Below, in pieces: positions 43,559 through 52,159 of a DNA stretch of 64,000 nt. Numbering within the stretch: position 1 is the stretch's first letter; each line of letters starts with the position of its first letter. The position numbers and the translations under genes are program-made. The stretch comes from Candidatus Sumerlaeia bacterium. GTDB lineage: Bacteria > Sumerlaeota > Sumerlaeia > JADFCW01. The stretch is from assembly GCA_026415575.1 (NCBI GenBank), contig JAOAGV010000002.1:30308-94307 (forward strand). Reading direction: 5' to 3'. Below the pieces are notes generated by a model. It was not told the origin of the DNA, did no database searches, and worked only from the letters and a program-made list of their open reading frames with translations.

Positions 43559-44644
43559 ATGAGCCAGCCTTGCGTCCCAAGCCCAAAGAAGCGCCTCAAC
43601 CTCTTTGAACGGTATCTCACGCTGTGGGTGGCCGTGTGCATGATCATCGGCGTGCTGGTCGGCAAGGCGCTGCCCGACCTGACCAACCGGCTGCGCGCGA
43701 TGGAATTCGCCGGCGGCAGCCAGATCAACATCCCCATCGCCGTGTTGATCTGGCTGATGATCTATCCGATGATGCTCAAGGTGGACTTTGCGTCGGTCGT
43801 GGGCATTCGCAAGCGGCCGCGCGGACTGGTCATCACGCTGGTGGTCAACTGGCTGGTCAAGCCGTTCAGCATGGCGCTGATCGGCTGGGTGTTTTTCAAG
43901 CACATCTTTCTGCCGTGGATCGGACCGGAGCTGGCCGACCAATACATCGCGGGCGTCATCATTCTCGCCGCCGCACCTTGCACGGCGATGGTGTTTGTCT
44001 GGAGCTATCTGACCGACGGCGACCCCGCCTATACGCTCGTGCAGGTCTCGGTCAATGACCTAATCATGCTGTTTGCCTTCGCACCGATTGTGAAATTTCT
44101 CGTGAGCGGCGCTTCTGCACTGACGGTTCCGTTCATGGTTCTGCTCTATGCCGTGATCTTCTTTATCGTGATCCCGCTGACGGCAGGGGCGGTCACGCGG
44201 ACATTGCTGGTACGCGCCTACGGACGCGACTGGTTCGAAAACCAATTCCTGCCGTTTTTCCATCCCGTTACCGTGATCGCGCTTCTGGCAACGCTGGTCT
44301 TCATCTTTGCCTTTCAGGCCGAAAACCTCACCACACGGTTCTTTCACGTGGTACTGATTGCGATCCCGATTTTGATTCAGGTGTATTTCAACTCGTCGCT
44401 GACCTACGGGTTGATGAAACTCTTTCGCGTCAGCCACAACGTGGCCGCGCCGGGCGCGCTGATCGGCGCAAGCAACTTCTTCGAGCTGGCGGTGGCAACG
44501 GCAATCGCCTTGTTCGGTCCCGAATCGGGCGCGGCGCTGGCCACGGTCGTCGGCGTGCTGGTCGAAGTGCCCGTGATGCTGTCGGTGTGCAAGGTGTGCA
44601 ATTTGACGCGGGGATGGTTTCCGGCCGAAACGCACGGCGGATGA
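43559..44644 (+). CDS. acr3: ACR3-family arsenite efflux permease
   Basis: 361 aa, ten predicted membrane helices. ACR3 landmarks: LIWLMIYPMMLKVDF, ILAAAPCTAMVFVWSYLT (essential Cys) and GASNFFELAVATAIALFG. It exports As(III) using proton motive force. The short N-terminus SQPCVPSPKKRLNLFERYLTLWVAV is typical. Last gene of the arsenic operon; its stop is 3 bp from the stop of the convergent methyltransferase gene. No arsC was found, so arsenate reduction must be done elsewhere, or arsenite is the main challenge. Confidence 0.97.
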   Translation: MSQPCVPSPKKRLNLFERYLTLWVAVCMIIGVLVGKALPDLTNRLRAMEFAGGSQINIPIAVLIWLMIYPMMLKVDFASVVGIRKRPRGLVITLVVNWLVKPFSMALIGWVFFKHIFLPWIGPELADQYIAGVIILAAAPCTAMVFVWSYLTDGDPAYTLVQVSVNDLIMLFAFAPIVKFLVSGASALTVPFMVLLYAVIFFIVIPLTAGAVTRTLLVRAYGRDWFENQFLPFFHPVTVIALLATLVFIFAFQAENLTTRFFHVVLIAIPILIQVYFNSSLTYGLMKLFRVSHNVAAPGALIGASNFFELAVATAIALFGPESGAALATVVGVLVEVPVMLSVCKVCNLTRGWFPAETHGG

Positions 44645-44647
44645 ACC

Positions 44648-45412
44648 CTATCGCCGGCTGGTGACAAACACAACTGACGGGCTGGCATCGGTCAGCGGTT
44701 CGCCCGCCCAGCCGCCGTAGGCGCGGTAGTTGCCCCACGGCCCGCTCTCGAACGCGCGCTCAATTTCCACCGGCATGATCTTCTGCAAATATTGATAGAA
44801 GGTCTCCGCCTTCCACGTGGTCTCGCCCGGACGCCGCGTCATGCGGCTGACCAGCATCAGCAGATTGCTCCCGCCCGTATTGATGTAGTGCCGCGTCAGA
44901 AGCACCTCCCGTCCGGCCTCGGTCCATGAACGCACAGGCTGCAGCCGCACGCCACCGGCCTCGACCCACGAAACATTGACAATCTGACCGATGACAATCC
45001 CGCCGCGGCGAAGCAGCGGCGCAATCTGGCGTGACACCTTGGCCAGCGAGGTGTCCTCCGTGACCAGATGCGGCAGCGTGTTGCCCAGACACAAAATGGC
45101 GTCGAACCGCTGCGTGGCACGGGCGGCCAGATCGCCGAGGGTGGCCAGTTCAAAGGTTGCGCCCTCGACGCGGGGGGCGGCTTGGGCTTTTTCGATCATC
45201 GCCGGCGAGGTATCAATGCCCAGCACGCGAAGGCCCTCGGCGGCCAGCGCACGCGCATGCGCTCCTGTGCCGCAGCCGATGTCGAGCACTTCCTTGCCTT
45301 CGATCTGCCGGATTTCGCGAAGCAAAAAAGGAACTTCGCGGCTCAACCGTGCCGGCTCGTCGGTCATCTGCGCATATTCGTCAGCCATGTGCTCATAGAA
45401 ATCTTCGGGCAT
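44648..45412 (-). CDS. Class I SAM-dependent methyltransferase
   Basis: 254 aa. The SAM-binding motif is EVLDIGCGTGAHARALA, followed by VLGIDTSPAMIEKA and FDAILCLGNTLPHL. Beta-rich C-terminal region. Substrate unknown. Convergent with acr3 (3 bp apart), so it is not part of the arsenic operon. It lies 80 bp downstream of the ABC permease gene on the same strand and could share its transcript. Confidence 0.9.
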   Translation of the reverse strand: MPEDFYEHMADEYAQMTDEPARLSREVPFLLREIRQIEGKEVLDIGCGTGAHARALAAEGLRVLGIDTSPAMIEKAQAAPRVEGATFELATLGDLAARATQRFDAILCLGNTLPHLVTEDTSLAKVSRQIAPLLRRGGIVIGQIVNVSWVEAGGVRLQPVRSWTEAGREVLLTRHYINTGGSNLLMLVSRMTRRPGETTWKAETFYQYLQKIMPVEIERAFESGPWGNYRAYGGWAGEPLTDASPSVVFVTSRR

Positions 45413-45492
45413 GGATGGGTTCTCCTCGATGATGGGGAATGGTCATTATGAACGGTGTGGACGAACTGGACAAGACAACACCCCGCTGTGTT

Positions 45493-46791
45493 TTATTCTC
45501 TCAATAAATCGGCCGGCCAGCGCCGCACGGCCTTCCAGACCATCGGCGCCGTGGCCAGTGCACTGCCGATCAGTCCCAAGGCCACACAGAAGAAAAACAA
45601 CCCCGCGCGCTCGTCGAGCCACCGATTGGGTGCCAGCGAAAACGGCGGCAGCCAGCGCGCCAGCGCCCGATTGAGCGCCGCCGCAGCGACCCACGCCGCG
45701 CCCGATCCGACCGCCGCTCCCGACAAGCCCAAGACCACCGACTCGCCCAGCAGCAACGCCATTGCGCCCATCCGCGTTGCGCCCACAGCACGCAGCAAGC
45801 CGATCTCGCCGCGCCGTTCGAGCATGATCAGCGCAAATGTATTGACGATGTTAATTGCCGCCAGTGCGAGGATCGCGGCGCCGAACGCCACCAGCACCAG
45901 CGCCGCGCCGTTGATTGCCAGCCGCAGCCGGCGCGCCGTCTCCCGCTGGCCGACCACCTGCAGGCCCAAAGACTCCACCGTCTTGGCCACGGCGTCGTAG
46001 TGCTCCATCGAACGCAGCATCAGATGCAGCTGCGCATAATTCTCAACCGCCTGTTCGCCCTGATACCAACGGTTAAACTCGCGCACATACTCGATGGGTG
46101 CCGTCAGGCCCAGCAGCGATGGATTATCGGTCAGGCCCACGATCTCACACTCGATTTTCCGAACGCGGTCGGCCGGCACCTCAACGGCCAAAAGCGAGGC
46201 GCCGAGCACCAGCTGAAAGTGGCGCCCGATCACCGCTTGATCCGTCAGCTTGGGCAGGCCCTGGCCTTCGGCCAGTCCGAGATTGAACATGTCCACGAAA
46301 AAGCGGGAGACAATGACGGGCATGGGGCTGGTCGGAGAGTCGGAATAGGTGAAACCGCGCCTGCCGACCACATCGGCGGCGACCATTTCGCGCGGCACGC
46401 CGTAGGCCACAATATCCGTGCTGCCTTCGTAGCCGGCCAGACTGCCGGTGGCCAGTGCAGGCATGTTCAGCGGCAGCTGCGGCCAGACCGACTCGACTCC
46501 GGGCAGGGCGGCCAACCGGCGGGCAATCTCCGGCGTGATGCGTGCCGTCAGCAGCGCCGGCGAAAACGCCAGCGGCCCCAGTTCAATGGCGCGTGCCCGC
46601 ACGATCATCGAACGTTCGGGGAAAATCCGCTCCACTTTGTTCAGCACATCCGAACGCAGCACCAGAGCCAGCGCAGCGGCCAGATGAAAGACGGCAACCG
46701 CGACAGCCACGGCGCCGATGGCCGTCAGAGTCCGGCCGCGCCGCCGCTTCAGGTTCCGCCGCAAAAAGAAAATGACATGCCCGGGTTTCAT
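45493..46791 (-). CDS. FtsX/MacB-type ABC transporter permease
   Basis: 432 aa. An N-terminal membrane helix after LRRNLKRRRGRTLTAIG, then a large periplasmic domain (about residues 50-270, MacB-PCD-like, ending near the REETARR-type region). Three C-terminal helices follow, with LALAAINIVNTFALIMLERRGEIGLLRAVGAT, a signature of FtsX-family permeases. It pairs with the ATPase gene it overlaps by 4 bp (ATGA). Lipoprotein release or efflux is possible; cargo unknown. Confidence 0.9.
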   Translation of the reverse strand: MKPGHVIFFLRRNLKRRRGRTLTAIGAVAVAVAVFHLAAALALVLRSDVLNKVERIFPERSMIVRARAIELGPLAFSPALLTARITPEIARRLAALPGVESVWPQLPLNMPALATGSLAGYEGSTDIVAYGVPREMVAADVVGRRGFTYSDSPTSPMPVIVSRFFVDMFNLGLAEGQGLPKLTDQAVIGRHFQLVLGASLLAVEVPADRVRKIECEIVGLTDNPSLLGLTAPIEYVREFNRWYQGEQAVENYAQLHLMLRSMEHYDAVAKTVESLGLQVVGQRETARRLRLAINGAALVLVAFGAAILALAAINIVNTFALIMLERRGEIGLLRAVGATRMGAMALLLGESVVLGLSGAAVGSGAAWVAAAALNRALARWLPPFSLAPNRWLDERAGLFFFCVALGLIGSALATAPMVWKAVRRWPADLLRE

Positions 46792-47630
46792 GCTTCCTTT
46801 TGTCGTGCCGCCGAAGGATGAAAGTTCTCTGGAGCCGCGCGTCCACTCGCCGCCGATTCCACGACCGCGGACCCTGCCTGCAACTTTCCGCCAACCAAAT
46901 ATAACTGGGACGTCGCGTGCAGCTCGACGCTCGGATCGTGCGTGGCCATCAGGATGGTCAGGCCCCGCTCGCGCTGATAGGAAGCCAGCAAGTCCATGAT
47001 CGCGCCGCCGGTCTGCTCATCCAAATTGCCCGTTGGCTCGTCGGCCAGAAGCAGCGTCGGACGATTGACCAGCGCCCGCGCAATGGCCACGCGCTGCATC
47101 TGGCCGCCCGACAGGTCGGCCGGACACGCCTTCGCTTTGGCCGCAAGCCCCACTTGCTCGAGCGCATCCAGCGCCCGATGCCGCGCGCGATGCACCGGCT
47201 CGCCCGACAGCAGCGCCGGCACCATGACGTTTTCCAGCGCCGTCAGGCTCGGCGCAAGATAGTAGTTTTGAAAAATAAAGCCCAGCGTCCGGTTGCGAAA
47301 ATGCGACAGAGCCCGGTCGCTCATCTGAAACAGGTCCCGTCCGCCGATCAGCACATGGCCGCGCCGCGGTGCCAGAATCCCCCCGAGGATATGCAACAGG
47401 GTGGATTTGCCCGTGTCCGACCGGCCATGAATGGCCACAAATTCGCCCGCCCGCACAGTCAGGTCTATCCCGCACAATACCCAACTGTCGCCTTCCTGAT
47501 CGCCGGCATAGGCATGATGGACATCCACCAGTTGAACCAGATTGTCGCCCAAAAATGTCCACCTCGCTGCCGGATTCCCTGCATGGCTCGAAACAGAAAG
47601 GATGTTCCGCCGGAGGTTTTTGATTGTCAA
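46788..47630 (-). CDS. LolD/MacB-type ABC transporter ATP-binding protein
   Basis: 280 aa. Walker A is GRSDTGKST, with Asp where Gly or Ser is usual. The Q-loop is [18 protein letters not shown], the signature [16 protein letters not shown], Walker [15 protein letters not shown] and the H-loop MATHD. The ALENV/GNLDE context is typical of the LolD/MacB/FtsE subgroup. The first ~30 residues look non-homologous, so the true start may be downstream. Coupled to the permease by a 4-bp overlap. Divergent from the helicase gene. Confidence 0.92.
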   Translation of the reverse strand: MTIKNLRRNILSVSSHAGNPAARWTFLGDNLVQLVDVHHAYAGDQEGDSWVLCGIDLTVRAGEFVAIHGRSDTGKSTLLHILGGILAPRRGHVLIGGRDLFQMSDRALSHFRNRTLGFIFQNYYLAPSLTALENVMVPALLSGEPVHRARHRALDALEQVGLAAKAKACPADLSGGQMQRVAIARALVNRPTLLLADEPTGNLDEQTGGAIMDLLASYQRERGLTILMATHDPSVELHATSQLYLVGGKLQAGSAVVESAASGRAAPENFHPSAARQKEA

Positions 47631-47714
47631 TCCCCGATGCCTCCGCCATCGTGTTCCCGACGTTCGATTCGCTGCTTTCCACTCTGGATTGCGTCCCGTT
47701 TATCTCCGCCGATC

Positions 47715-50375
47715 ATGACAAAAACCGCCCCTGCATTTGAATTGGACGCGTTGATTCACGACGACTGCCGGCGGCAAATCGCCGACATCATCGCCGCCAA
47801 TGGCGGGCGCGAGGTGTTTTTTGTCGGCAAGCCCGACGAGGCCGGCCGCATTGCCGAAGTCGAGGCCTTTGCCTTCGGCACCGACAACGCCGTGCCCGCC
47901 ATCATCCATCAGGCGCAATACGGCGACGTTGTGCTGCACAACCATCCGTCGGGCGACCTCGAACCATCGGGCCCCGATTTGGCCGTCGCCTCGACCCTCG
48001 GCGATGCCGGCGTCGGCTGCTATATCGTGGACAACCACTGCACGCGCGTTCGCGTCGTGGTCTCCGCCTTCCGTCCGCAAACGCTGGAACCGTTGGACCT
48101 TGAGCAAATCCGCCGTGATCTCGGCCCCAAAGGTTTCCTCTCCCGTTCGCTCGAAGATTTTGAGTATCGTCCCCCGCAAGTCGAAATGGCGCTGGCTGTG
48201 GCCGACGCGTTCAACCACAACCGCATCGCCGTCATCGAGGCCGGCACCGGCGTCGGCAAGTCCATGGCCTATCTTCTGCCGTCCATCCGCTGGGCGCTGG
48301 CCAACAAGCAGCGCGTGGTAATCTCGACCAACACCATCAACTTGCAGGAGCAGCTCCTGCAGAAAGACATCCCGCAGGTGCAGCGGCATTCCGGCCTCAA
48401 GTTCACCGCGGCGCTGGTCAAGGGCCGGCACAACTACGCCTGCCTTCGGCGCGTCTATGCAGTCCGGGGCGAGGTCGCACAGCCCGAATTTGAGCCGTTC
48501 CGCACGGAACTGAAAGCACTGATCGAATGGGCGTTGGCCACGCAAGACGGCAGCCTCGCCGACCTCGCCGCCCAGCCGTCCGAAGAGGCGTGGGATGCAA
48601 TCAAGGTCGAGGCCGAAACCTGCATCCGCGCCCGATGTCCCTACTATGTCCGATGTTTTTTCTATCAGGCACGCCGCGCCGCCAGCCGTGCACAACTGGT
48701 CATTTGCAACCACCATATCCTGATGGCCGATTTGGCGGTCCGCCGCGAAACCGGCAATTATACGGCCGCAGCTATTCTGCCCCCTTTCCAGCGGCTCATT
48801 CTTGATGAAGCGCACAACCTCGAGGATGTTGCCACGGAATACTTGGGCCTGCGCGTCACACGCCGGGGCATGCGACAGATGCTCGGCCGCATTTATTCCG
48901 CAGCGCCCAACCGGCCTGCCGCCGGCATTCTCGCCACCGTGTTGCGCAAACTCGCCGCCTGCGACTCGAAAACCGACCAAGCCGAACTGGCCCAACTGGC
49001 CGACGCCGTCACCCATACCGCCATCCCGCTCCTCAACGACCTTCGGCATCGCGTGGACCACGAATGCGAGGCAATCTATGACGGTGTTCTCGAATGCCTC
49101 AACCGCAGCGCACTGAACGACAACGAGGAAACCGCGTTGCGCATCACGCCGGACATTGAACAGTCGTTTTTCTACACCAGCGTCCTTGTCGAATCGCTTC
49201 ACTCACTGGCCTCAAGCCTCGGCGAACTGGCGGGGGCGCTCGACAAGATTGCCGAACAACTCAAAGACCTTTGCGAGCCGCTGGGCGAACAGGCCGCCGA
49301 CCTGCAAATTGAGGTCGCCGCTGCACGCGACCGCGTTCTCACACTGGCCGCCAGCCTCGCCTGCTACCTCACCGACACCGGGGGAGTCTGCCGCTGGCTC
49401 GAAATCCGGCAGAACCGCACGGAGCATATTGTCCGGCTGTGTTCCGCGCCCCTTGAAGTGGGGCCGGACCTGCGAAAGGCGCTGTTCGAGAAGTGCCCGA
49501 CCATTGTCTTGACTTCGGCGACGCTGACCGCCGCGGGCAGGTTCGATTATCTGCTCGAACGGCTCGGTCTGCAGAAGCCCAAGTCACCAAATGCCAACGA
49601 GCGCAGCCGGCAATCGGCAATGCTCGAAGAGTCGGAACTGCCGGAAATCCAGCTCGATCGCGCCTCGGACGAGGCCTTCGAGGCGCTCGCGCAGCGCCTC
49701 CGCACATTCATTCTCGACACGCCGTTCGACTTCGACCGGCAGGCACTGGTGGCGGTGCCCCTCGATATTCCCGATCCGGAAAGCACCGAATATGCGAGGG
49801 AACTGGAGTCGCTGATTCTCGAAGCGGTAACCATCAGCCGGGGCCGCGCCTTTGTGCTGTTCACCTCCTACAGCCTGCTGCGGCGCCTGTATAATGCGCT
49901 CAAAGACCGTCTCAACGAGGCCGGCTTTACCCCGCTGCGACAGGGTGAAACCAACCGCCATATCCTGCTCCAACAATTCCGCCGCGAACGCGCCCCCGTG
50001 CTCTTCGCCACGTCCAGCTTCTGGGAAGGCGTGGACGTCAAGGGCGAGGCTCTGGTCTGCCTCATTCTGACACGCCTGCCCTTTCGCGTGCCGACCGACC
50101 CGATCATTCAGGCGCGCGTGGAGCATCTCCAGAATCAGGGCGTGGATGCGTTCGCGCACTACACCGTGCCGCAGGCGGTGATCAAATTCAAACAAGGCTT
50201 CGGCCGGCTGATCCGCCACAGGACCGACCGCGGCGCTGTTCTGATTTTCGACAGCCGCGTGGCCGTCAAGCGCTATGGACGGGCGTTTCTTCAGTCGCTT
50301 CCCGCGCGCAACATCCTCGTCGCCCCCCGCAGCGAGGTGTTTCAAACCATGCGCCGGTTCTTTCAGGAACCGTGA
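47715..50375 (+). CDS. JAMM/RadC-like domain fused to a DinG-family Fe-S helicase
   Basis: 886 aa from the ATG at 47715; the frame is open 266 codons upstream but only as shadow of the ABC gene. Residues 1-120 form a JAB/JAMM-like domain: VVLHNHPSGDLEPSGPDL fits HxHx7SxxD exactly (His75, His77, Ser85, Asp88), with Glu33 a plausible catalytic acid. Residues 145-880 are a DinG/XPD-like 5'-3' helicase: Walker A EAGTGVGKS, Fe-S cysteines in KGRHNYACLRR and ETCIRARCPYYVRC, LILDEAHNLED, and the C-terminal SFWEGVDVKGEALV and KQGFGRLIRH. Such helicases resolve R-loops, D-loops and forks. The JAMM part suggests a nuclease- or isopeptidase-like partner activity; this is inference. Confidence 0.92.
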   Translation: MTKTAPAFELDALIHDDCRRQIADIIAANGGREVFFVGKPDEAGRIAEVEAFAFGTDNAVPAIIHQAQYGDVVLHNHPSGDLEPSGPDLAVASTLGDAGVGCYIVDNHCTRVRVVVSAFRPQTLEPLDLEQIRRDLGPKGFLSRSLEDFEYRPPQVEMALAVADAFNHNRIAVIEAGTGVGKSMAYLLPSIRWALANKQRVVISTNTINLQEQLLQKDIPQVQRHSGLKFTAALVKGRHNYACLRRVYAVRGEVAQPEFEPFRTELKALIEWALATQDGSLADLAAQPSEEAWDAIKVEAETCIRARCPYYVRCFFYQARRAASRAQLVICNHHILMADLAVRRETGNYTAAAILPPFQRLILDEAHNLEDVATEYLGLRVTRRGMRQMLGRIYSAAPNRPAAGILATVLRKLAACDSKTDQAELAQLADAVTHTAIPLLNDLRHRVDHECEAIYDGVLECLNRSALNDNEETALRITPDIEQSFFYTSVLVESLHSLASSLGELAGALDKIAEQLKDLCEPLGEQAADLQIEVAAARDRVLTLAASLACYLTDTGGVCRWLEIRQNRTEHIVRLCSAPLEVGPDLRKALFEKCPTIVLTSATLTAAGRFDYLLERLGLQKPKSPNANERSRQSAMLEESELPEIQLDRASDEAFEALAQRLRTFILDTPFDFDRQALVAVPLDIPDPESTEYARELESLILEAVTISRGRAFVLFTSYSLLRRLYNALKDRLNEAGFTPLRQGETNRHILLQQFRRERAPVLFATSSFWEGVDVKGEALVCLILTRLPFRVPTDPIIQARVEHLQNQGVDAFAHYTVPQAVIKFKQGFGRLIRHRTDRGAVLIFDSRVAVKRYGRAFLQSLPARNILVAPRSEVFQTMRRFFQEP

Positions 50376-50504
50376 TGGTATAGGGGCGTGCAAGCCGGTA
50401 TTTTTCTTGACTCCGGCGCAAGGCCTTTTAGACCAGAAAGCGATGACTGGGCAATGCGCCGGTCGCTCGCACATCAAAATCATCGCACGAAAGGAGTTGC
50501 GCAC

Positions 50505-51515
50505 ATGAAACACGGGTATCGGTTTGTCGGTTGGATTGTCGCTGTTGTCTCGCTTATGGCGCTGCCGGCCATGGCGCAAAAGCAGGACTACGCCAAGTCG
50601 GTTCCGGCCGAATATCGCGTGGGCGGTTTTGTCCTTGGCTGCCAGGCCTATTCGTTCAACCGCTTTACGTTCGTCGAGGCGGTGGACAAAACGCGCGAGA
50701 CAGGCTGCCGCGTCATGGAAATGTATTCGGGGCAGAAGTTTAGCCCCGATAACCCCGCGGTTCTGAGTTGGGATTCCCCGCCGGAATTAATCGAGGCCGC
50801 CAAAAAGAAACTCGACCAGGCCGGCGTCAAACTTGTGGCCATCGGCTCGATTGGCGGCATCGGCAAGAGCGAGGCGGAGACCCGCAAGGTCTTCGAGTTC
50901 GCCAAGAAGATGGGCATCCTTACCATCGCCGGCGAACCCGTCGAGGGCTCGTTCGAGATGATTGACAAACTCTGCAACGAATACGGCATCCCGTTTGCCA
51001 TCCACAACCATCCCAAGCGCGAGAACGATCCCAATTACAAATACTGGAATCCCGACTACATTCTGGAATGCTGCAAGGGGCGCAGCCCCATGATCGGCGC
51101 CTGTGCCGACACCGGCCACTGGATGCGGTCCGGTCTTAAGCCCCTCGAATGCCTCAAGAAGCTCGAAGGCCATATCATCAGCATGCACCTCAAAGACCTC
51201 AACGAGTTCGGCCCCAAGGCCCACGACGTGCCTTTCGGCACCGGTCAGGCCAATATGAAGGGGATACTCGATGAGCTGCGGCGCCAGAACTTCGACGGCG
51301 TGATGTCCATGGAGTATGAGTATAACTGGGACAACAACGTGCCCGAAATGAAGATGTGCGTCGAATTCGTCCGCGCTTATGGCACAAGCGCGGCCGCCGC
51401 CGCCGTCGCCGCTCCGGATAGCCAAAAGGCCGCGAAAAAGGAAGGCAAACCCGCCGGCGGCGCCAAGAAGGGCGCGGGGAAAAAGACCTCCGCAAAGAAA
51501 AAATCAACGCCCTAA
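50505..51515 (+). CDS. Exported xylose-isomerase-like (sugar phosphate isomerase/epimerase) protein
   Basis: 336 aa. Signal peptide ending LPAMAQ. The TIM-barrel body has VGGFVLGCQAYSFNRFTFVEA, PFAIHNHPKRENDP, GACADTGHWMRSG and IISMHLKDLNEFG, landmarks of the AP-endonuclease-2/xylose-isomerase-like barrel with its metal-binding His/Glu/Asp residues (MSMEYEYNW near the end). The tail (about 303-336) is Lys/Ala/Gly-rich (KKGAGKKTSAKKKS). The ATG at 50505 follows AAAGGAG. A carbohydrate role is likely; substrate unknown. Confidence 0.87.
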   Translation: MKHGYRFVGWIVAVVSLMALPAMAQKQDYAKSVPAEYRVGGFVLGCQAYSFNRFTFVEAVDKTRETGCRVMEMYSGQKFSPDNPAVLSWDSPPELIEAAKKKLDQAGVKLVAIGSIGGIGKSEAETRKVFEFAKKMGILTIAGEPVEGSFEMIDKLCNEYGIPFAIHNHPKRENDPNYKYWNPDYILECCKGRSPMIGACADTGHWMRSGLKPLECLKKLEGHIISMHLKDLNEFGPKAHDVPFGTGQANMKGILDELRRQNFDGVMSMEYEYNWDNNVPEMKMCVEFVRAYGTSAAAAAVAAPDSQKAAKKEGKPAGGAKKGAGKKTSAKKKSTP

Positions 51516-51597
51516 AGACTGTGCCAACTGAATTCCGGAGAAAGCCTTGACGGTTCGGAAAGCACGTTTCCTTCGCCCTCAGGGCCTTCGCGGGGAA

Positions 51598-51664
51598 TGC
51601 ATGTAGTTCCCACAGCAGTGGGCGACTGGGACCAGCCCCCACTGAAGTGGGAGCTGCATGCATC
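51598..51664. repeat. 67-bp imperfect palindrome, copy 1
   Basis: TGCATGTAGTTCCCACAGCA pairs with the inverse end (AGTGGGAGCTGCATGCA). Central blocks GTGGGCGACTGGG and CCCCCACTGAAGTGGGA make a second stem. The matching copy is at 58963 and a relic at 13961. It fills the gap between the isomerase-like and DUF2752 genes. Confidence 0.8.
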
Positions 51665-51725
51665 CCCAGCGATGCTCCAAGAGGATCCCCGACAGAGTCC
51701 AAGCCCCGATGTTTGCGCAGCATCG

Positions 51726-52139
51726 TTATCGGCCGGCGGTGATCAGGTAGATCCAGTTGGCAAGCAGTGCGGCAACGGCAAGAACGCGAATCGCGTTGGG
51801 TTCCCAACGGCGCGTAAGGGAAATGCGCAAGCGGCGGGTGTTGAGCAGCGCAACCGTGCATGCATACACCGCATAAAAGACTGCAAAAACTGCGAGGGCC
51901 GCAACCAGCGGGTTCGCACCAAATGCCGCGGCAAGGTCGAGCCGGCGCCACGCCAAGACCGCCCGCGTCATTCCGCACGTCACACACGGCCAGCCGGTCA
52001 ACTGCTTTAAGGGACAGGAAAAGCGAAGTGCATCGAGCGGGGCAATGGCCGCGATAATCCCAAACCCAGCCGCCGCAATTCCCCAAATCCGCTCGTGATC
52101 GAGGCAGCCGGCCGGCAATCTTTTCCACTCAAAGCGCAT
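51726..52139 (-). CDS. DUF2752-family membrane protein
   Basis: 137 aa from the ATG at 52139 (AAAGGAAA upstream). Three hydrophobic segments. The conserved core is FSCPLKQLTGWPCVTCGMTRAV (split here by helix boundaries), the CP...PCxxCGxTR motif that defines DUF2752, followed by LDLAAAFGANPL. Function unknown; the Cys pairs could bind metal or a thiol. It starts 20 bp after the mfd stop on the same strand and may be co-transcribed. Confidence 0.88.
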   Translation of the reverse strand: MRFEWKRLPAGCLDHERIWGIAAAGFGIIAAIAPLDALRFSCPLKQLTGWPCVTCGMTRAVLAWRRLDLAAAFGANPLVAALAVFAVFYAVYACTVALLNTRRLRISLTRRWEPNAIRVLAVAALLANWIYLITAGR

Positions 52140-52159
52140 CGGGCGGGCGTTTCCTTTCG

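Noticed and set aside
46917-47714. N-terminal extension of the helicase frame (266 codons)
   Set aside because: It lies antisense to the ABC ATPase gene and has no similarity; homology begins at the ATG at 47715.
47700-49202. 500-aa minus-strand frame opposite the helicase
   Set aside because: Lies opposite conserved JAMM and helicase motifs; no recognisable domain.
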